64,000 bases of DNA from Kribbella sindirgiensis (GTDB lineage: Bacteria; Actinomycetota; Actinomycetes; Propionibacteriales; Kribbellaceae): NCBI RefSeq assembly GCF_004331435.1, contig NZ_SJKA01000021.1, forward strand, positions 62,001-126,000, in the 5' to 3' direction. The notes under the pieces were generated by a model. The model searched no databases and had not been told where the DNA came from. It saw only the letters and a program-made list of their open reading frames with translations. Position 1 is the stretch's first letter. Every line of letters starts with the position of its first letter. The position numbers and the translations under genes are program-made. Positions 8,523 to 16,534 of this stretch are shown in pieces.

Positions 8523-9242
8523 GTGAGGCTGGTGGGCGCCCTTGTCGTGTTGGCGGTGCTGGCCGGATGCAGCGACACGGCTCCGTCCGGTAACTCGACC
8601 CTGCCGCCAACCACCCCGACCGTCACGCCAACCACACCAACCGTCACGCCCAGCTCACCGGCAGGTCCCGCCACGACCCCCTCGCCCACGCCGGCCCCGA
8701 CGCCCACCCGCACCACGCCCAGTCCGGCACCCACCGTGTCGGGGCCTGTGAGTATGTCGATCCCCGCGATCGGCGTACGCAACCTGCGGGTCGTCGCCTA
8801 CACCGGCACCGCCGACGACCGCCCGGGCACCCGGATCCAGGACCGCGGCATCGCCGCCAGCCCCCGCGGCCGAGCCGGCGGGGTCGGCCCCGGCGAGATC
8901 GGGAACTTCATCGTGACCGGCCACCGCGTCAGCCACGGACGACCGCTGGAGCGAGCGCCGGAGCTGAGGAACGGCGACCACGTCCTGATCAGAGTCGGCA
9001 GCACGGTGTACGACTACGTGATCACCCGGACGATGACGATCTCGTTCCGCAAGCCCGCCGAGAAGGCGCAGCAGAACGCCGCCGTACCGGGCAGCCCCGG
9101 TGCGAAGCCGACCCAGCCGATGCTCACCATCTCCACCTGCGCGACCCCTGAGGACCACGCGGCCGGCAACTACTGGCACGACGAGCTCGGCAACCCCGAA
9201 CACCGGATCAACAAGATCGGCACCCTGGTCGCGACCCGCTGA
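8523..9242 (+). CDS. Class E-like sortase with a lipoprotein signal
   Basis: 239 residues. The C-terminal 150 residues form a sortase domain with all three catalytic residues: His in VTGHRVSHG, Cys in MLTISTCATPEDH, and Arg in EHRINKIG near the end. TLSTC-like surroundings and an actinobacterial context point to class E/D. Sortases cleave LPXTG-like signals and attach proteins to the wall. Unlike usual sortases with an N-terminal membrane helix, this one starts with MRLVGALVVLAVLAGC, a lipoprotein signal with lipobox LAGC (Cys16), followed by a low-complexity Thr/Pro linker (residues 20-75). No sortase substrate is encoded beside it. GTG start; the SD is weak (TTGAGGG). Confidence 0.82.
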   Translation: MRLVGALVVLAVLAGCSDTAPSGNSTLPPTTPTVTPTTPTVTPSSPAGPATTPSPTPAPTPTRTTPSPAPTVSGPVSMSIPAIGVRNLRVVAYTGTADDRPGTRIQDRGIAASPRGRAGGVGPGEIGNFIVTGHRVSHGRPLERAPELRNGDHVLIRVGSTVYDYVITRTMTISFRKPAEKAQQNAAVPGSPGAKPTQPMLTISTCATPEDHAAGNYWHDELGNPEHRINKIGTLVATR

Positions 9243-9273
9243 CCCCCGGTGAGTTTCCCGGCCTCGCGGACAC

Positions 9274-9696
9274 CTACTTACGGCCGAACTTCCACCACTT
9301 CGGCTTGTTCATCTTGATCTCGTCGGCCGTCATCGGCGGCGGGACCGGGGGCCGGGACTCCTCGGTGAGGAAGTCACCGGACTCGGTGTCGTACGGCGTG
9401 ACGCCGAGCTGGCGGCTGATCTCCATCACGATCGGGATCGACCGCGGGCCGTCGTTCAGGTAGAAGGTGATGTCGCGGACCTCGACGCCCTTGCCGATCG
9501 TCATCTCGACGTCGTACTCCGGACTTCGCAACGCCAGCCAGGACGGTTTGCTCGTGTCCACGTCCGGCACCACTTCCCGGACCTTGGCCACCACGTCGGT
9601 CGCCAGACCGACCGCCGGCGGCTCGTAGTCGACCGGAATGTCGTCGAGGCGCCGTACGCCTCCTGGCCCACGCATCGCATAAACAGCCCAGCTCAT
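9274..9696 (-). CDS. Conserved hypothetical protein, 140 residues
   Basis: I do not recognise a named family. The protein is soluble, without signal or membrane segment, and has a compact alpha/beta pattern: an N-terminal segment SWAVYAMRGPGG, a central DVEMTIGKGVEVRDITFYL strand region, a helix IPIVMEISRQLGVTPYDTESGDFL and a basic tail PKWWKFGRK. This resembles small actinobacterial proteins of the SUKH/immunity-like type, but that is a weak impression. It converges on the sortase gene (31 bp between stops), and the downstream gene in its strand order is a methyltransferase starting at 10451 upstream of it. GC3 is high, supporting real coding. Confidence 0.6.
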   Translation of the reverse strand: MSWAVYAMRGPGGVRRLDDIPVDYEPPAVGLATDVVAKVREVVPDVDTSKPSWLALRSPEYDVEMTIGKGVEVRDITFYLNDGPRSIPIVMEISRQLGVTPYDTESGDFLTEESRPPVPPPMTADEIKMNKPKWWKFGRK

Positions 9697-9716
9697 GCCC
9701 CCAGCATGCCAGGCGG

Positions 9717-10451
9717 TCAGCGCTTGCGGGCGGCGAGGATGGCGAAGGTCAGGTATTGGCCGTTGTCGGCCTCGAGCATGTCGAGGGCGTCATCGCGTTC
9801 GCCGCGGTACTCCGAGACCGCGTGGGACCACTTGACCCAGTCGGCCCAGCCGTTCTCCTGCAGGCGCGCGGCGGTGACGTCGACGAGCTCGGTGATCTCC
9901 CACTGGAACCGCCACCAGTCCGCGGTGTGCCAGGCGAGCGCCTCCCAGCCGACCAGCTTCTTGATGTGCTCCGGAATATGGCCGAGCTCGCGGACCTCCC
10001 GGGTCATCGCCGGTGTCGCGACGCCGAGCTGCCCGCCGGGCTTGAGGAACGACGTGATGTAGGACAGGTAGTTGTCCGCGGTACCGAAGTACTCGTAGGC
10101 GTCGACGCAGACGATCGCGTCGAAGAACCCCTGCGCGAACGGCAGCGTGTGCGCCTCCGCCTTCAGCGTCACGACGTCGTCGCGATCGATGTGCGCGGCG
10201 GCGTCCGTTGGGTCCACCCACAGGTCGGCGGCCCAGACCTGAACGCCGTACTCCTTCGCGAGGAAGACGGCGGTCGCGCCCTTGCCGGAGCCGAGGTCGA
10301 GCACGCGCATCCCCGGTCGCAGGTCGAGGTCGCGGGCGAGATCCTCCAGCAACCACAGCGGATTCGGGCCCATGTCGCGGGCCAGCAGCCAGTCCGCGTC
10401 GTACCCGTTGGACCGCGGGTAGCCGTCGTGCTTCAGGTCTGCCACCGGCAC
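9717..10451 (-). CDS. Class I SAM-dependent methyltransferase
   Basis: 244 residues. Motif I is VLDLGSGKGATAVFLA at about residues 51-66, motif II/acidic loop is VQVWAADLWVDP, and a post-I region FDAIVCVDAYEYFGT fits a small-molecule methyltransferase (methyltransferase 11/25 type). The N-terminal KHDGYPRSNGYDADW and the WEALAWHTADWWRFQWE block may form the substrate lid. The substrate is unknown. It is probably co-transcribed with the following 140-residue gene (20 bp gap) and divergent from a second methyltransferase at 10509 (57-bp shared promoter region). Confidence 0.82.
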   Translation of the reverse strand: MPVADLKHDGYPRSNGYDADWLLARDMGPNPLWLLEDLARDLDLRPGMRVLDLGSGKGATAVFLAKEYGVQVWAADLWVDPTDAAAHIDRDDVVTLKAEAHTLPFAQGFFDAIVCVDAYEYFGTADNYLSYITSFLKPGGQLGVATPAMTREVRELGHIPEHIKKLVGWEALAWHTADWWRFQWEITELVDVTAARLQENGWADWVKWSHAVSEYRGERDDALDMLEADNGQYLTFAILAARKR

Positions 10452-10508
10452 AGGGTAGCGAGATCAAAACGGGATGTGCCCGGCATTTTCGGCGGGCAGA
10501 GTGGATGG

Positions 10509-11300
10509 ATGACTCAACTTGATCCGGTGATTCGCTCCTACTATCGCGACCGGTACGTCGAGGACGATCGGCTGGTCGTCCACGGGCACGGTCGGCTCGA
10601 ACTCCTGCGTACCCAGGAGTTGCTGCGGCGCTGGCTGCCGCCCGCGTCCGTCGTACTGGACGTCGGTGGCGCGACGGGTGTTCACGCGCGCTGGCTCGCG
10701 GCGGACGGGCATCGGGTCACGCTGATCGACCCGGTTCCGGAGCACGTGCAGCAGGCGGCGACGATCGGGACCTTCGCGGCCGAGGAAGGCGACGCGCGGG
10801 AGCTCCGGCAGGCCGACGCGAGCGTGGACGTGACCCTCCTGCTCGGTCCGCTCTACCACCTGGTCGACGCGGCGGATCGCGCGCGGGCGTTGGCCGAGGC
10901 GGTACGGGTGACGCGGCCCGGCGGCGTGGTGGCCGCCGCGGGCATCAACCGGTACGGCGGCCTGCTCGAGGCCGGCAGCAACGGCACGCTCACCGAGGAG
11001 AATCTGCACCTGTTCCTCGACGCCTTCGCGTCCGGCAGTATCGACGGCTCCAGTGGCTTCACTGTCGCCTACTTCCACCACGCCGCCGAACTCGCCACCG
11101 AACTCACCACCGCCGGCCTCACCGGCGTCGAGGTCCTCGGCATCGAAGGCCCCGCCAGCAACATCCTCGAGAACGCCGCCCCCGACCGCATAGAAACCCT
11201 GCTCCCCGCCGCCGTCCTCCTCGCCCGCCAGGTCGAATCCGACCCGAACCTCCGGGCCGCCAGCCCGCACTTCCTCGCCCACGGCAGGGTAGTCGGCTGA
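10509..11300 (+). CDS. Class I SAM-dependent methyltransferase
   Basis: 263 residues. The start ATG at 10509 gives MTQLDPVIRSYY; a competing ATG at 10505 is out of frame. Motif I is VVLDVGGATGVHARWLA (about residues 47-63), then VTLIDPVPEHV for the ribose-binding acidic residue, and VDVTLLLGPLYHLVDAADR, a typical UbiE/COQ5-like post-motif. The second half is rich in helices and likely carries the acceptor site. Substrate unknown. It is divergent from the 9717-10451 methyltransferase, to which it is only distantly similar. Confidence 0.82.
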   Translation: MTQLDPVIRSYYRDRYVEDDRLVVHGHGRLELLRTQELLRRWLPPASVVLDVGGATGVHARWLAADGHRVTLIDPVPEHVQQAATIGTFAAEEGDARELRQADASVDVTLLLGPLYHLVDAADRARALAEAVRVTRPGGVVAAAGINRYGGLLEAGSNGTLTEENLHLFLDAFASGSIDGSSGFTVAYFHHAAELATELTTAGLTGVEVLGIEGPASNILENAAPDRIETLLPAAVLLARQVESDPNLRAASPHFLAHGRVVG

Positions 11301-11472
11301 CTGCGTTCCGTGGCGGCGGTCGCGGAATGATGTCAATAGGTGCAATCCGGTTCACCGGATGGCGGTCCAGGCCGTAATATCAGCCGGCGGCCGGCACTTG
11401 GGGGTGTACCGGCCCTTCTGATGCATCGGGTGGGACCGGCGGACTGCCGGTACTGGGGAGAAGCGGGAAGTT

Positions 11473-12669
11473 ATGGCGGACAAGCCGGCACCCAAGCCTG
11501 GGCACTTCCTGCCAGGCGGCGACGGTGACCAGATCTCGAACGACGACCGGAAGCCGGCGGTTTCGGCGCCGTCGGGGGCTCCGTTGGCGGCACCCACGCC
11601 GCGGCTCGGCGGGGAAGCGCCGCCGACGCCGCCGCAGTTGAGCGGGTCCCGGATCGACTCCCGCCGTACGACGCTGTCCGGCAGCCGGCTCGGCCCGCCG
11701 CCGGCCGACGACCCCGCCGCCGCGGCGTACCGGCAGGTGTTCCACCCGGAGCCGGTGCCGTTCATCCCGAAGAAGCGGTCCAAGGGCCTGATCGCGCTGA
11801 TGGTCGCCGCGGTACTGCTGTTCCTCGCCGGCGGCGCGACGTTCGCGGTCAAGGTGCTGTCGTCCGACGGGATCATCGCGACCCCGATGCCGACCACGAA
11901 GCCGAGCGACGCGCCGACGACCACGGAGCCCGTCGGCAAGGGCACCCCGGACACCGACATCGTCGGCAAGAACCCGGTGTACGCCGTCGGGCGGCTGGCG
12001 GCGGCGAAATGCCCGGAACCCGCGTTCCGGCCGACGTCCAAGGAGAACGTCCGTTCGTACTACCAGGCGCTGACCGCGTGCATGGACAAGGCGTGGGAGC
12101 CGATCATCACCAAGGCCGGATTCGAGTTCCGGTCGCCGAACCTGATCGTCTTCGACGACGGCGACGAGACCGCGTGCGGCGTCCAGCAGGAGCTCGCGCT
12201 GTACTGCCAGGACGAGCACGGCGGCAGCGCGACCATGCCGTGGCAGAAGACCGTCGAGGACTACCCGAAGAACAAGACCGAGATCCGCGCGGAGATGGCG
12301 CAGTCCTTCGGCTTCGTGTACGGCGTCCACGTGCAGAACCTGACCGGGATGGCCGACGCCTCCGACAACCTGGCCGCCACCGCGGCGAGCACGACCGCGA
12401 AGCTCGAGGTGAACCGGCGCGCCGCGCTGCAGGCGTACTGTTTCGGCGCGGTGTTCTTCGGCGCGGCCAAGGCGAGCTTCCCGTTGCGCGGCGATCTGCT
12501 CCGGCAGTGGAACGGTTTGATCCAGCGGCGCGGCGACGAGCACACCAAGGACAAGGTCCGCGACCACGGCTCCAGCAAGAGCCTCGCGCTGTGGATGAGC
12601 CAGGGCCTCGCGACAACCAACCCGGGGGCCTGCAACACTTTCGTCGCAGCATCCGCCAAGGTCAGCTGA
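11473..12669 (+). CDS. Membrane-anchored YpfJ-type metallopeptidase homologue with destroyed active site
   Basis: 398 residues, first of three tandem paralogues. An N-terminal Pro-rich cytosolic part (about 1-100) is followed by a membrane helix (about 104-127, LIALMVAAVLLFLAGGATFAV) and a C-terminal extracellular zinc-peptidase-like domain (about 165-398). Paralogues 2 and 3 have HEYGHH; here the same positions read F281-V-Y-G-V285-H, so both zinc-ligand histidines and the catalytic Glu are gone, and the third ligand Glu (ELQA/EMQA in the others) is A318. Conserved cysteines (KCPEP, TACMDKAWEP, YCFGA, GACNTF) and the rest of the fold are kept, so it is not a decaying pseudogene but a probable pseudoenzyme. 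Next gene starts 18 bp downstream. Confidence 0.8.
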   Translation: MADKPAPKPGHFLPGGDGDQISNDDRKPAVSAPSGAPLAAPTPRLGGEAPPTPPQLSGSRIDSRRTTLSGSRLGPPPADDPAAAAYRQVFHPEPVPFIPKKRSKGLIALMVAAVLLFLAGGATFAVKVLSSDGIIATPMPTTKPSDAPTTTEPVGKGTPDTDIVGKNPVYAVGRLAAAKCPEPAFRPTSKENVRSYYQALTACMDKAWEPIITKAGFEFRSPNLIVFDDGDETACGVQQELALYCQDEHGGSATMPWQKTVEDYPKNKTEIRAEMAQSFGFVYGVHVQNLTGMADASDNLAATAASTTAKLEVNRRAALQAYCFGAVFFGAAKASFPLRGDLLRQWNGLIQRRGDEHTKDKVRDHGSSKSLALWMSQGLATTNPGACNTFVAASAKVS

Positions 12670-12687
12670 GCGAGATGGGAACGATCG

Positions 12688-13944
12688 ATGCCTGACTCCG
12701 ACGAAGGTGCGCCGGGACCGTCCGGTGACCCGGCGGCCGGCACCCGCCCGCTGACCCTGAAGACTGCGCAGCCCGGCGGCCTGGGGCCGGCCCGTTCGGT
12801 CTCGCTCGACGACGCCCCGCTCCGCCGCAAGGCCCGTCCGCTGCCGACGGAGCCGGGTACGACGAGCGAGTACAGCGGCCCGCCCGCGGCGCCGCAGACC
12901 GGCGTACCGCTCACGCCCCTGACCGGCACCCGCCGCGTCGGCGGCCCCCGCGCGACCGGCTGGCATTCGAACCCGTCCCGCTCCGGCGCCCAGTTCACCA
13001 CCGAACCGCCGCCGGCCGCCCCGCCGCGCCAGTACTCCCGCCCGATCATCGTCGGCCTGTCCATCCTGGTCGTCCTGATGCTCACCGGCGCCACCATCGG
13101 CGGCTTCAAACTGGTCAACTCCTACGGAGTAGAACGCCCCCTGTCCCAGCCTTCCGTCAAGAAGTCCCAGGCCCCACTCCCCGTCCCACCGAACCCCACG
13201 GTCACTGTCACCGCCTCAGTAGTCCCAGACCTCGTCCGCCTCCGCCAGAACGAGCTCTACGCAGCCGGCCAGGTCGCGAGCGTCAGCTGCAAGGAGCCGG
13301 CGATCAAGCCGGACTCGCAGTCGGCGATCCTCAGGTACTACCGGGCTCTGCTGCCCTGCCTGGACAAGGCGTGGGCGCCGGTCCTGAAGCGGGCGCACTA
13401 CCCGTTCCGTTCGCCGAAGGTCGTGCTGCAGACGAACCAGACCACCGCCTCGAGCTGCACCGGTGAGAAGAACGTCGCGTACTACTGCCCGGCCGACGAG
13501 AGCATCTACGTCAGCTGGAAGGCGGACCTGAAGGACTACAAGGACGATCCGCTCTCGGCGCGGGTGTGGATGATCGACACGATGGCGCACGAGTACGGCC
13601 ACCACGTGCAAAACCTCACCGAAATGCTCACGGCTGCCTGGTCCCGCGAGGGCTGGGCGAACTCGAAGGCGGAGGAGCTCGAGTGGAGCCGGCGCACCGA
13701 ACTCCAGGCCAGCTGCCTCGGTGCCGCCTTCCTCGGCGCGAACAAGAAGCCCCTCGGGCTGAGCGGCCGGAAGCTGGAGATCTGGGAGTGGCAGACCCAG
13801 CACAGTGGCGACGAGTACAACCCGAAGAAGATCCGCGACCACGGCTCCCGCAAGAACCACTGGCTCTGGTCCGAACCCGCCTTCAAATCCGCCGACCCCA
13901 AACTCTGCAACACCTTCACCGCCCCCGCCGCCAAGGTGAGCTGA
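12688..13944 (+). CDS. Membrane-anchored neutral zinc metallopeptidase (YpfJ/Zn_peptidase family)
   Basis: 418 residues. Same architecture as the preceding gene: a Pro-rich cytosolic N-terminus, one membrane helix at about 114-137 (PIIVGLSILVVLMLTGATIGG), and an extracellular catalytic domain. Zinc site intact: H301-E302-YG-H305-H in TMAHEYGHHVQNL, and E338 in RTELQASC as third ligand. The last residues KVS are shared by all three paralogues. It lies between the dead homologue (18 bp upstream) and the third copy (2 bp downstream), so all three are probably one transcript and may form one surface complex. The substrate is unknown. ATG at 12688 is supported by GAGATGGGA upstream. Confidence 0.85.
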   Translation: MPDSDEGAPGPSGDPAAGTRPLTLKTAQPGGLGPARSVSLDDAPLRRKARPLPTEPGTTSEYSGPPAAPQTGVPLTPLTGTRRVGGPRATGWHSNPSRSGAQFTTEPPPAAPPRQYSRPIIVGLSILVVLMLTGATIGGFKLVNSYGVERPLSQPSVKKSQAPLPVPPNPTVTVTASVVPDLVRLRQNELYAAGQVASVSCKEPAIKPDSQSAILRYYRALLPCLDKAWAPVLKRAHYPFRSPKVVLQTNQTTASSCTGEKNVAYYCPADESIYVSWKADLKDYKDDPLSARVWMIDTMAHEYGHHVQNLTEMLTAAWSREGWANSKAEELEWSRRTELQASCLGAAFLGANKKPLGLSGRKLEIWEWQTQHSGDEYNPKKIRDHGSRKNHWLWSEPAFKSADPKLCNTFTAPAAKVS

Positions 13945-13946
13945 CC

Positions 13947-14801
13947 ATGCGCGTCGCCGTGATGGCGTTCGTGATGATGATCGGAGCGCTGTCGACCGGG
14001 GCGTGTACCCAGCAGCCCGACACCGCGGAGTCAGGAGCGCCCCGGACCAGCGGACCGGTCGTCACACCGTCGCGGGCTCCGGTGGGGAAGGCGGTGCAGG
14101 CGGCGGAGCCGGTTAAGGATGGGCTTCTGTTGGACAACCCGCTGTACCGGTCGGGGCGGGTGGTGGCTGTCAGTTGTTCGCTGCCGACTGCGAGGCTGGC
14201 GAACAAGCAGGCGATGATCCGGTACGCGAGCGCCTTTGTGGCGTGCCTCGACCGAGCCTGGGAGCCGGTGATCACGCGCGCAGGATTCGATTTCGTTCGG
14301 CCGTCCGCTGTGTATTCGTCGCCGGCTGGAACAAAGACGGACTGCACGGTGATGGACAAGGAGTACTACGGTCTCTATTGCTCCTCGAACCACGGCATCT
14401 ACTTCAACTGGCCGGAGTACATCGTCGAGGGAGCGTCCCAGGAAGACACGCGGGCGTCGGTGCAGTGGCTGATCGCGCACGAGTACGGGCACCACGTGCA
14501 GGAGCTGACCGGCATTCTGGACCAGTACGGCGAGCGCTACTCCTCGGTCCAAGGGTCTGCGAAGGAGGTCGAGGAGAACCGGAGCGAGATGCAGGCGCAC
14601 TGTTTCGCGGCGGCGTTCTTCGGGGCCAATCGGGAGACGTTCCGGATCCGCGGCGAACGGCTCGACCACAACGGCCACCCAGGGTACGACCGGCACGCCG
14701 ACGACTCGGCCAACTTCGACCGCTGGTTGGGGCAGGCATTCAAGGCGAGAGGCCCGAGCGGCTGCAATACCTGGGCGGCGCCGGCCGGCAGTGTCAGTTG
14801 A
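13947..14801 (+). CDS. Secreted/lipid-anchored neutral zinc metallopeptidase (YpfJ family)
   Basis: 284 residues, third paralogue. In place of the cytosolic domain and membrane helix it has a short signal MRVAVMAFVMMIGALSTGAC; the Cys near residue 20 may be a lipobox Cys (imperfect, TGAC), so it is either lipid anchored or secreted. Catalytic residues intact: H178-E179-YG-H182-H and E214 in SEMQAHC. Conserved cysteine pairs match the two upstream copies. The start is 2 bp behind the previous stop. It ends convergently, overlapping the GNAT gene by 8 bp. Confidence 0.83.
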   Translation: MRVAVMAFVMMIGALSTGACTQQPDTAESGAPRTSGPVVTPSRAPVGKAVQAAEPVKDGLLLDNPLYRSGRVVAVSCSLPTARLANKQAMIRYASAFVACLDRAWEPVITRAGFDFVRPSAVYSSPAGTKTDCTVMDKEYYGLYCSSNHGIYFNWPEYIVEGASQEDTRASVQWLIAHEYGHHVQELTGILDQYGERYSSVQGSAKEVEENRSEMQAHCFAAAFFGANRETFRIRGERLDHNGHPGYDRHADDSANFDRWLGQAFKARGPSGCNTWAAPAGSVS

Positions 14802-15249
14802 GTTTGAGTTTGAAGCCTTCGTGGGTGTTGCCGAAGCCCAGGTTTGTGTAGAAGCGGTGGGCGTCGGTGCGGGTCTTGTCCGAGGTGAGTTGGACCAGGG
14901 TGCAGCCGCGGGTGCGGGATTCTTCGACGGCCCAGCGGATCAGGGTGCTGCCGAGGCCGGAGCCACGGGCGGGGGCGGCGACGCGGACGGCCTCGATCAG
15001 GCCGCGGGTGGAGCCGCGGCGGGACAGGCCGGGGATGATCGTGAGCTGCAGTGTGCCGATCACCTCGTCGTTGCGATCGGCAACCACCAGCAGCTGGTTG
15101 GGGTCGGCGTCGATCTGCTCGAACGCCGCCAGGTACGGCGTCAGGTCGTCGAGCGACTCGCGGGTGGCGCCGAGTTGGTCGTCGGCGATCATCGCGACGA
15201 TCGCGGCAACATCGGAGGCGGTGGCGCGGCGGATCACGACATCGTTCAT
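14794..15249 (-). CDS. GNAT-family N-acetyltransferase
   Basis: 151 residues, a complete minimal GNAT fold. The acetyl-CoA pyrophosphate loop is RVAAPARGSGLGSTLI (about 88-103, R/Q-x-x-G-x-G/A pattern), followed by TLVQLTSDKTRTDAHRFYTNLGF, the usual motif B with a Tyr near the C-terminus. These enzymes acetylate amino groups on small molecules or proteins; the substrate is not predictable here. It converges on the metallopeptidase triplet with an 8-bp overlap of the 3' ends. Confidence 0.88.
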   Translation of the reverse strand: MNDVVIRRATASDVAAIVAMIADDQLGATRESLDDLTPYLAAFEQIDADPNQLLVVADRNDEVIGTLQLTIIPGLSRRGSTRGLIEAVRVAAPARGSGLGSTLIRWAVEESRTRGCTLVQLTSDKTRTDAHRFYTNLGFGNTHEGFKLKLN

Positions 15250-15406
15250 GGGGACAGGATCGCAAACGCCTGAAGCGGTTCAGTCGGCAGGGTAAGCAGC
15301 GAAGTACGGCGATGGTAATTGCCTTACGCAAACACTTTTCGTTGCCCGCCGCGCCTGGAACGTTGTTTGCCCAAGGCATCTGAGGGTACGAGTCATACTG
15401 GACACC

Positions 15407-15458
15407 ACTGCATCCGCCCGTGCCGGGGTTGGTGCAGTCCTGTGCCGACAGCGGATGC
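15407..15458 (+). promoter_or_regulatory. Leader segment with two mutually exclusive stems
   Basis: In the 233-bp gap before the MscS-like gene, ACTGCATCCGC (15407-15417) can pair through ACTGCA with TGCAGT (15433-15438), or through GCATCCGC with GCGGATGC (15451-15458). The second stem ends 12 bp before the SD GGAAGGAAC. No known riboswitch consensus was recognised. Confidence 0.3.
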
Positions 15459-15482
15459 GGGCCAGTCCGGAAGGAACATCCG

Positions 15483-16337
15483 ATGTCAGCGTTAGCTATC
15501 GACTTCACCCAGCCGTTCGAGGATGCGTTCAGCAAACTGCTGTCGTTCATCCCGAACCTGCTGGGCGGCCTGGTCATCCTGGTCGTCGGCTACTTCGTGG
15601 CCAAGGTACTCGGCAATCTCGTCGGCCGGTTGCTCGGCAAGGTCGGCTTCGACGGCTGGATGGAACGGGCCGGCGTCTCCGGTGTGCTGCAACGGTCGGG
15701 CACGGGGCTGACCGCTTCGGCGATGCTGGGCAAGGTCGTGTTCTGGTTCGTCTTCCTGATCAGCTTCACGATGTTCGCCTCGGCGCTCGGCGTGCCGGAG
15801 ATCTCGAACTTCATGAGCGACATGCTCGGCTACATCCCGCGGATCTTCGCCGCGATCGTGATCGTCTGCCTGGCGGCGCTGTTCGCCAACTTCCTGGCCG
15901 CGGTGATCCGCGGCGCGACCGGCAACGAGACCCTGGCCAAGGTCGCCCGGTACGCCGTCCTGGTGTACGCCGCGTTCGCCGCGCTGACCCAGCTCGGTGT
16001 GGCGGTTCAGCTGACCGGTAACACGCTGCTGATCGTCCTCGCGGGCGCCGCGCTGGCTCTCGGTCTCGCTTTCGGCCTCGGGGGCCGCGAGATGGCCGGC
16101 CGGGCACTGAACAACCTGTTCGACAAGGACAAGATGGTCAAGCCGGCCGCGCAGAACGGCATGGACAACGGGACGACGGCGTACCCGCAGCAGGGCAGCT
16201 ACCAGGGCGAGTACCAGGGCGGCGGCTACCAGCAGCCCACCCAGCCGACTCAGCCCGAGCAGCACCCGGCCGCGCACAGCTCGGGTAACTGGTCCAACGG
16301 CACCCCGCCGAACGGCACCTGGCAGCAGGGTCAGTAA
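15483..16337 (+). CDS. MscS-like conserved membrane-helix protein
   Basis: 284 residues. The N-terminal 200 residues carry about five hydrophobic segments (NLLGGLVILVVGYFVAKVLG, residues about 25-44; then about 80-100, 118-145, 155-175, 180-200). The Gly/Ala-rich last helix, AGAALALGLAFGLGGREMAGR, resembles the pore-lining TM3 of MscS channels and the 'conserved TM helix' family (Pfam05552). There is no MscS beta domain; the C-terminal 70 residues are a Gln/Pro/Gly-rich disordered tail, so this may be a minimal channel or a channel-like protein. ATG 15483 has a strong SD (GGAAGGAAC). It is followed by a strong hairpin terminator. Confidence 0.8.
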   Translation: MSALAIDFTQPFEDAFSKLLSFIPNLLGGLVILVVGYFVAKVLGNLVGRLLGKVGFDGWMERAGVSGVLQRSGTGLTASAMLGKVVFWFVFLISFTMFASALGVPEISNFMSDMLGYIPRIFAAIVIVCLAALFANFLAAVIRGATGNETLAKVARYAVLVYAAFAALTQLGVAVQLTGNTLLIVLAGAALALGLAFGLGGREMAGRALNNLFDKDKMVKPAAQNGMDNGTTAYPQQGSYQGEYQGGGYQQPTQPTQPEQHPAAHSSGNWSNGTPPNGTWQQGQ

Positions 16338-16363
16338 CCACAAGAGATAGACAGAGGCAAGGC

Positions 16364-16399
16364 GAGCGGGCGGCAATCCATCCGGGTTGCCGCCCGCTC
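16364..16399 (+). terminator. Hairpin terminator after the MscS-like gene
   Basis: A perfect 13-bp stem, GAGCGGGCGGCAA (16364-16376) with TTGCCGCCCGCTC (16387-16399), loop 10 nt, 26 bp past the stop. There is no T-run, as is common for actinomycete terminators. Confidence 0.75.
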
Positions 16400-16417
16400 A
16401 CCTCAGGCCGGGCCGCA

Positions 16418-16523
16418 TGCGGACGCCCACCACTCACCAACCTCCGGTGATGGGCGCCGGCGCGGTGCGGGTGAGCGTGTGGCTGCTCCGACGACGTCGG
16501 TTGGTGAGTGGTGGGCGTCCGCA
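16418..16523. repeat. Perfect 25-bp inverted repeat around a 56-nt centre
   Basis: Positions 16418-16442 and 16499-16523 are exact reverse complements (left arm begins TGCGGACGCCCACC, right arm ends GGGCGTCCGCA). The centre, 16443-16498, is GC-rich without a reading frame of note. It sits between convergent genes, only 18 bp after a separate terminator and 11 bp from the 3' end of the minus-strand gene. It is much longer than needed for termination and resembles a MITE-like element, but I see no target-site duplication next to the arms. Confidence 0.85.
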
Positions 16524-16534
16524 AGGCGGGCGGG

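Noticed and set aside
16443..16498. Transposase or gene inside the 25-bp inverted repeat
   Set aside because: Only 56 nt lie between the arms, too short for any such gene.
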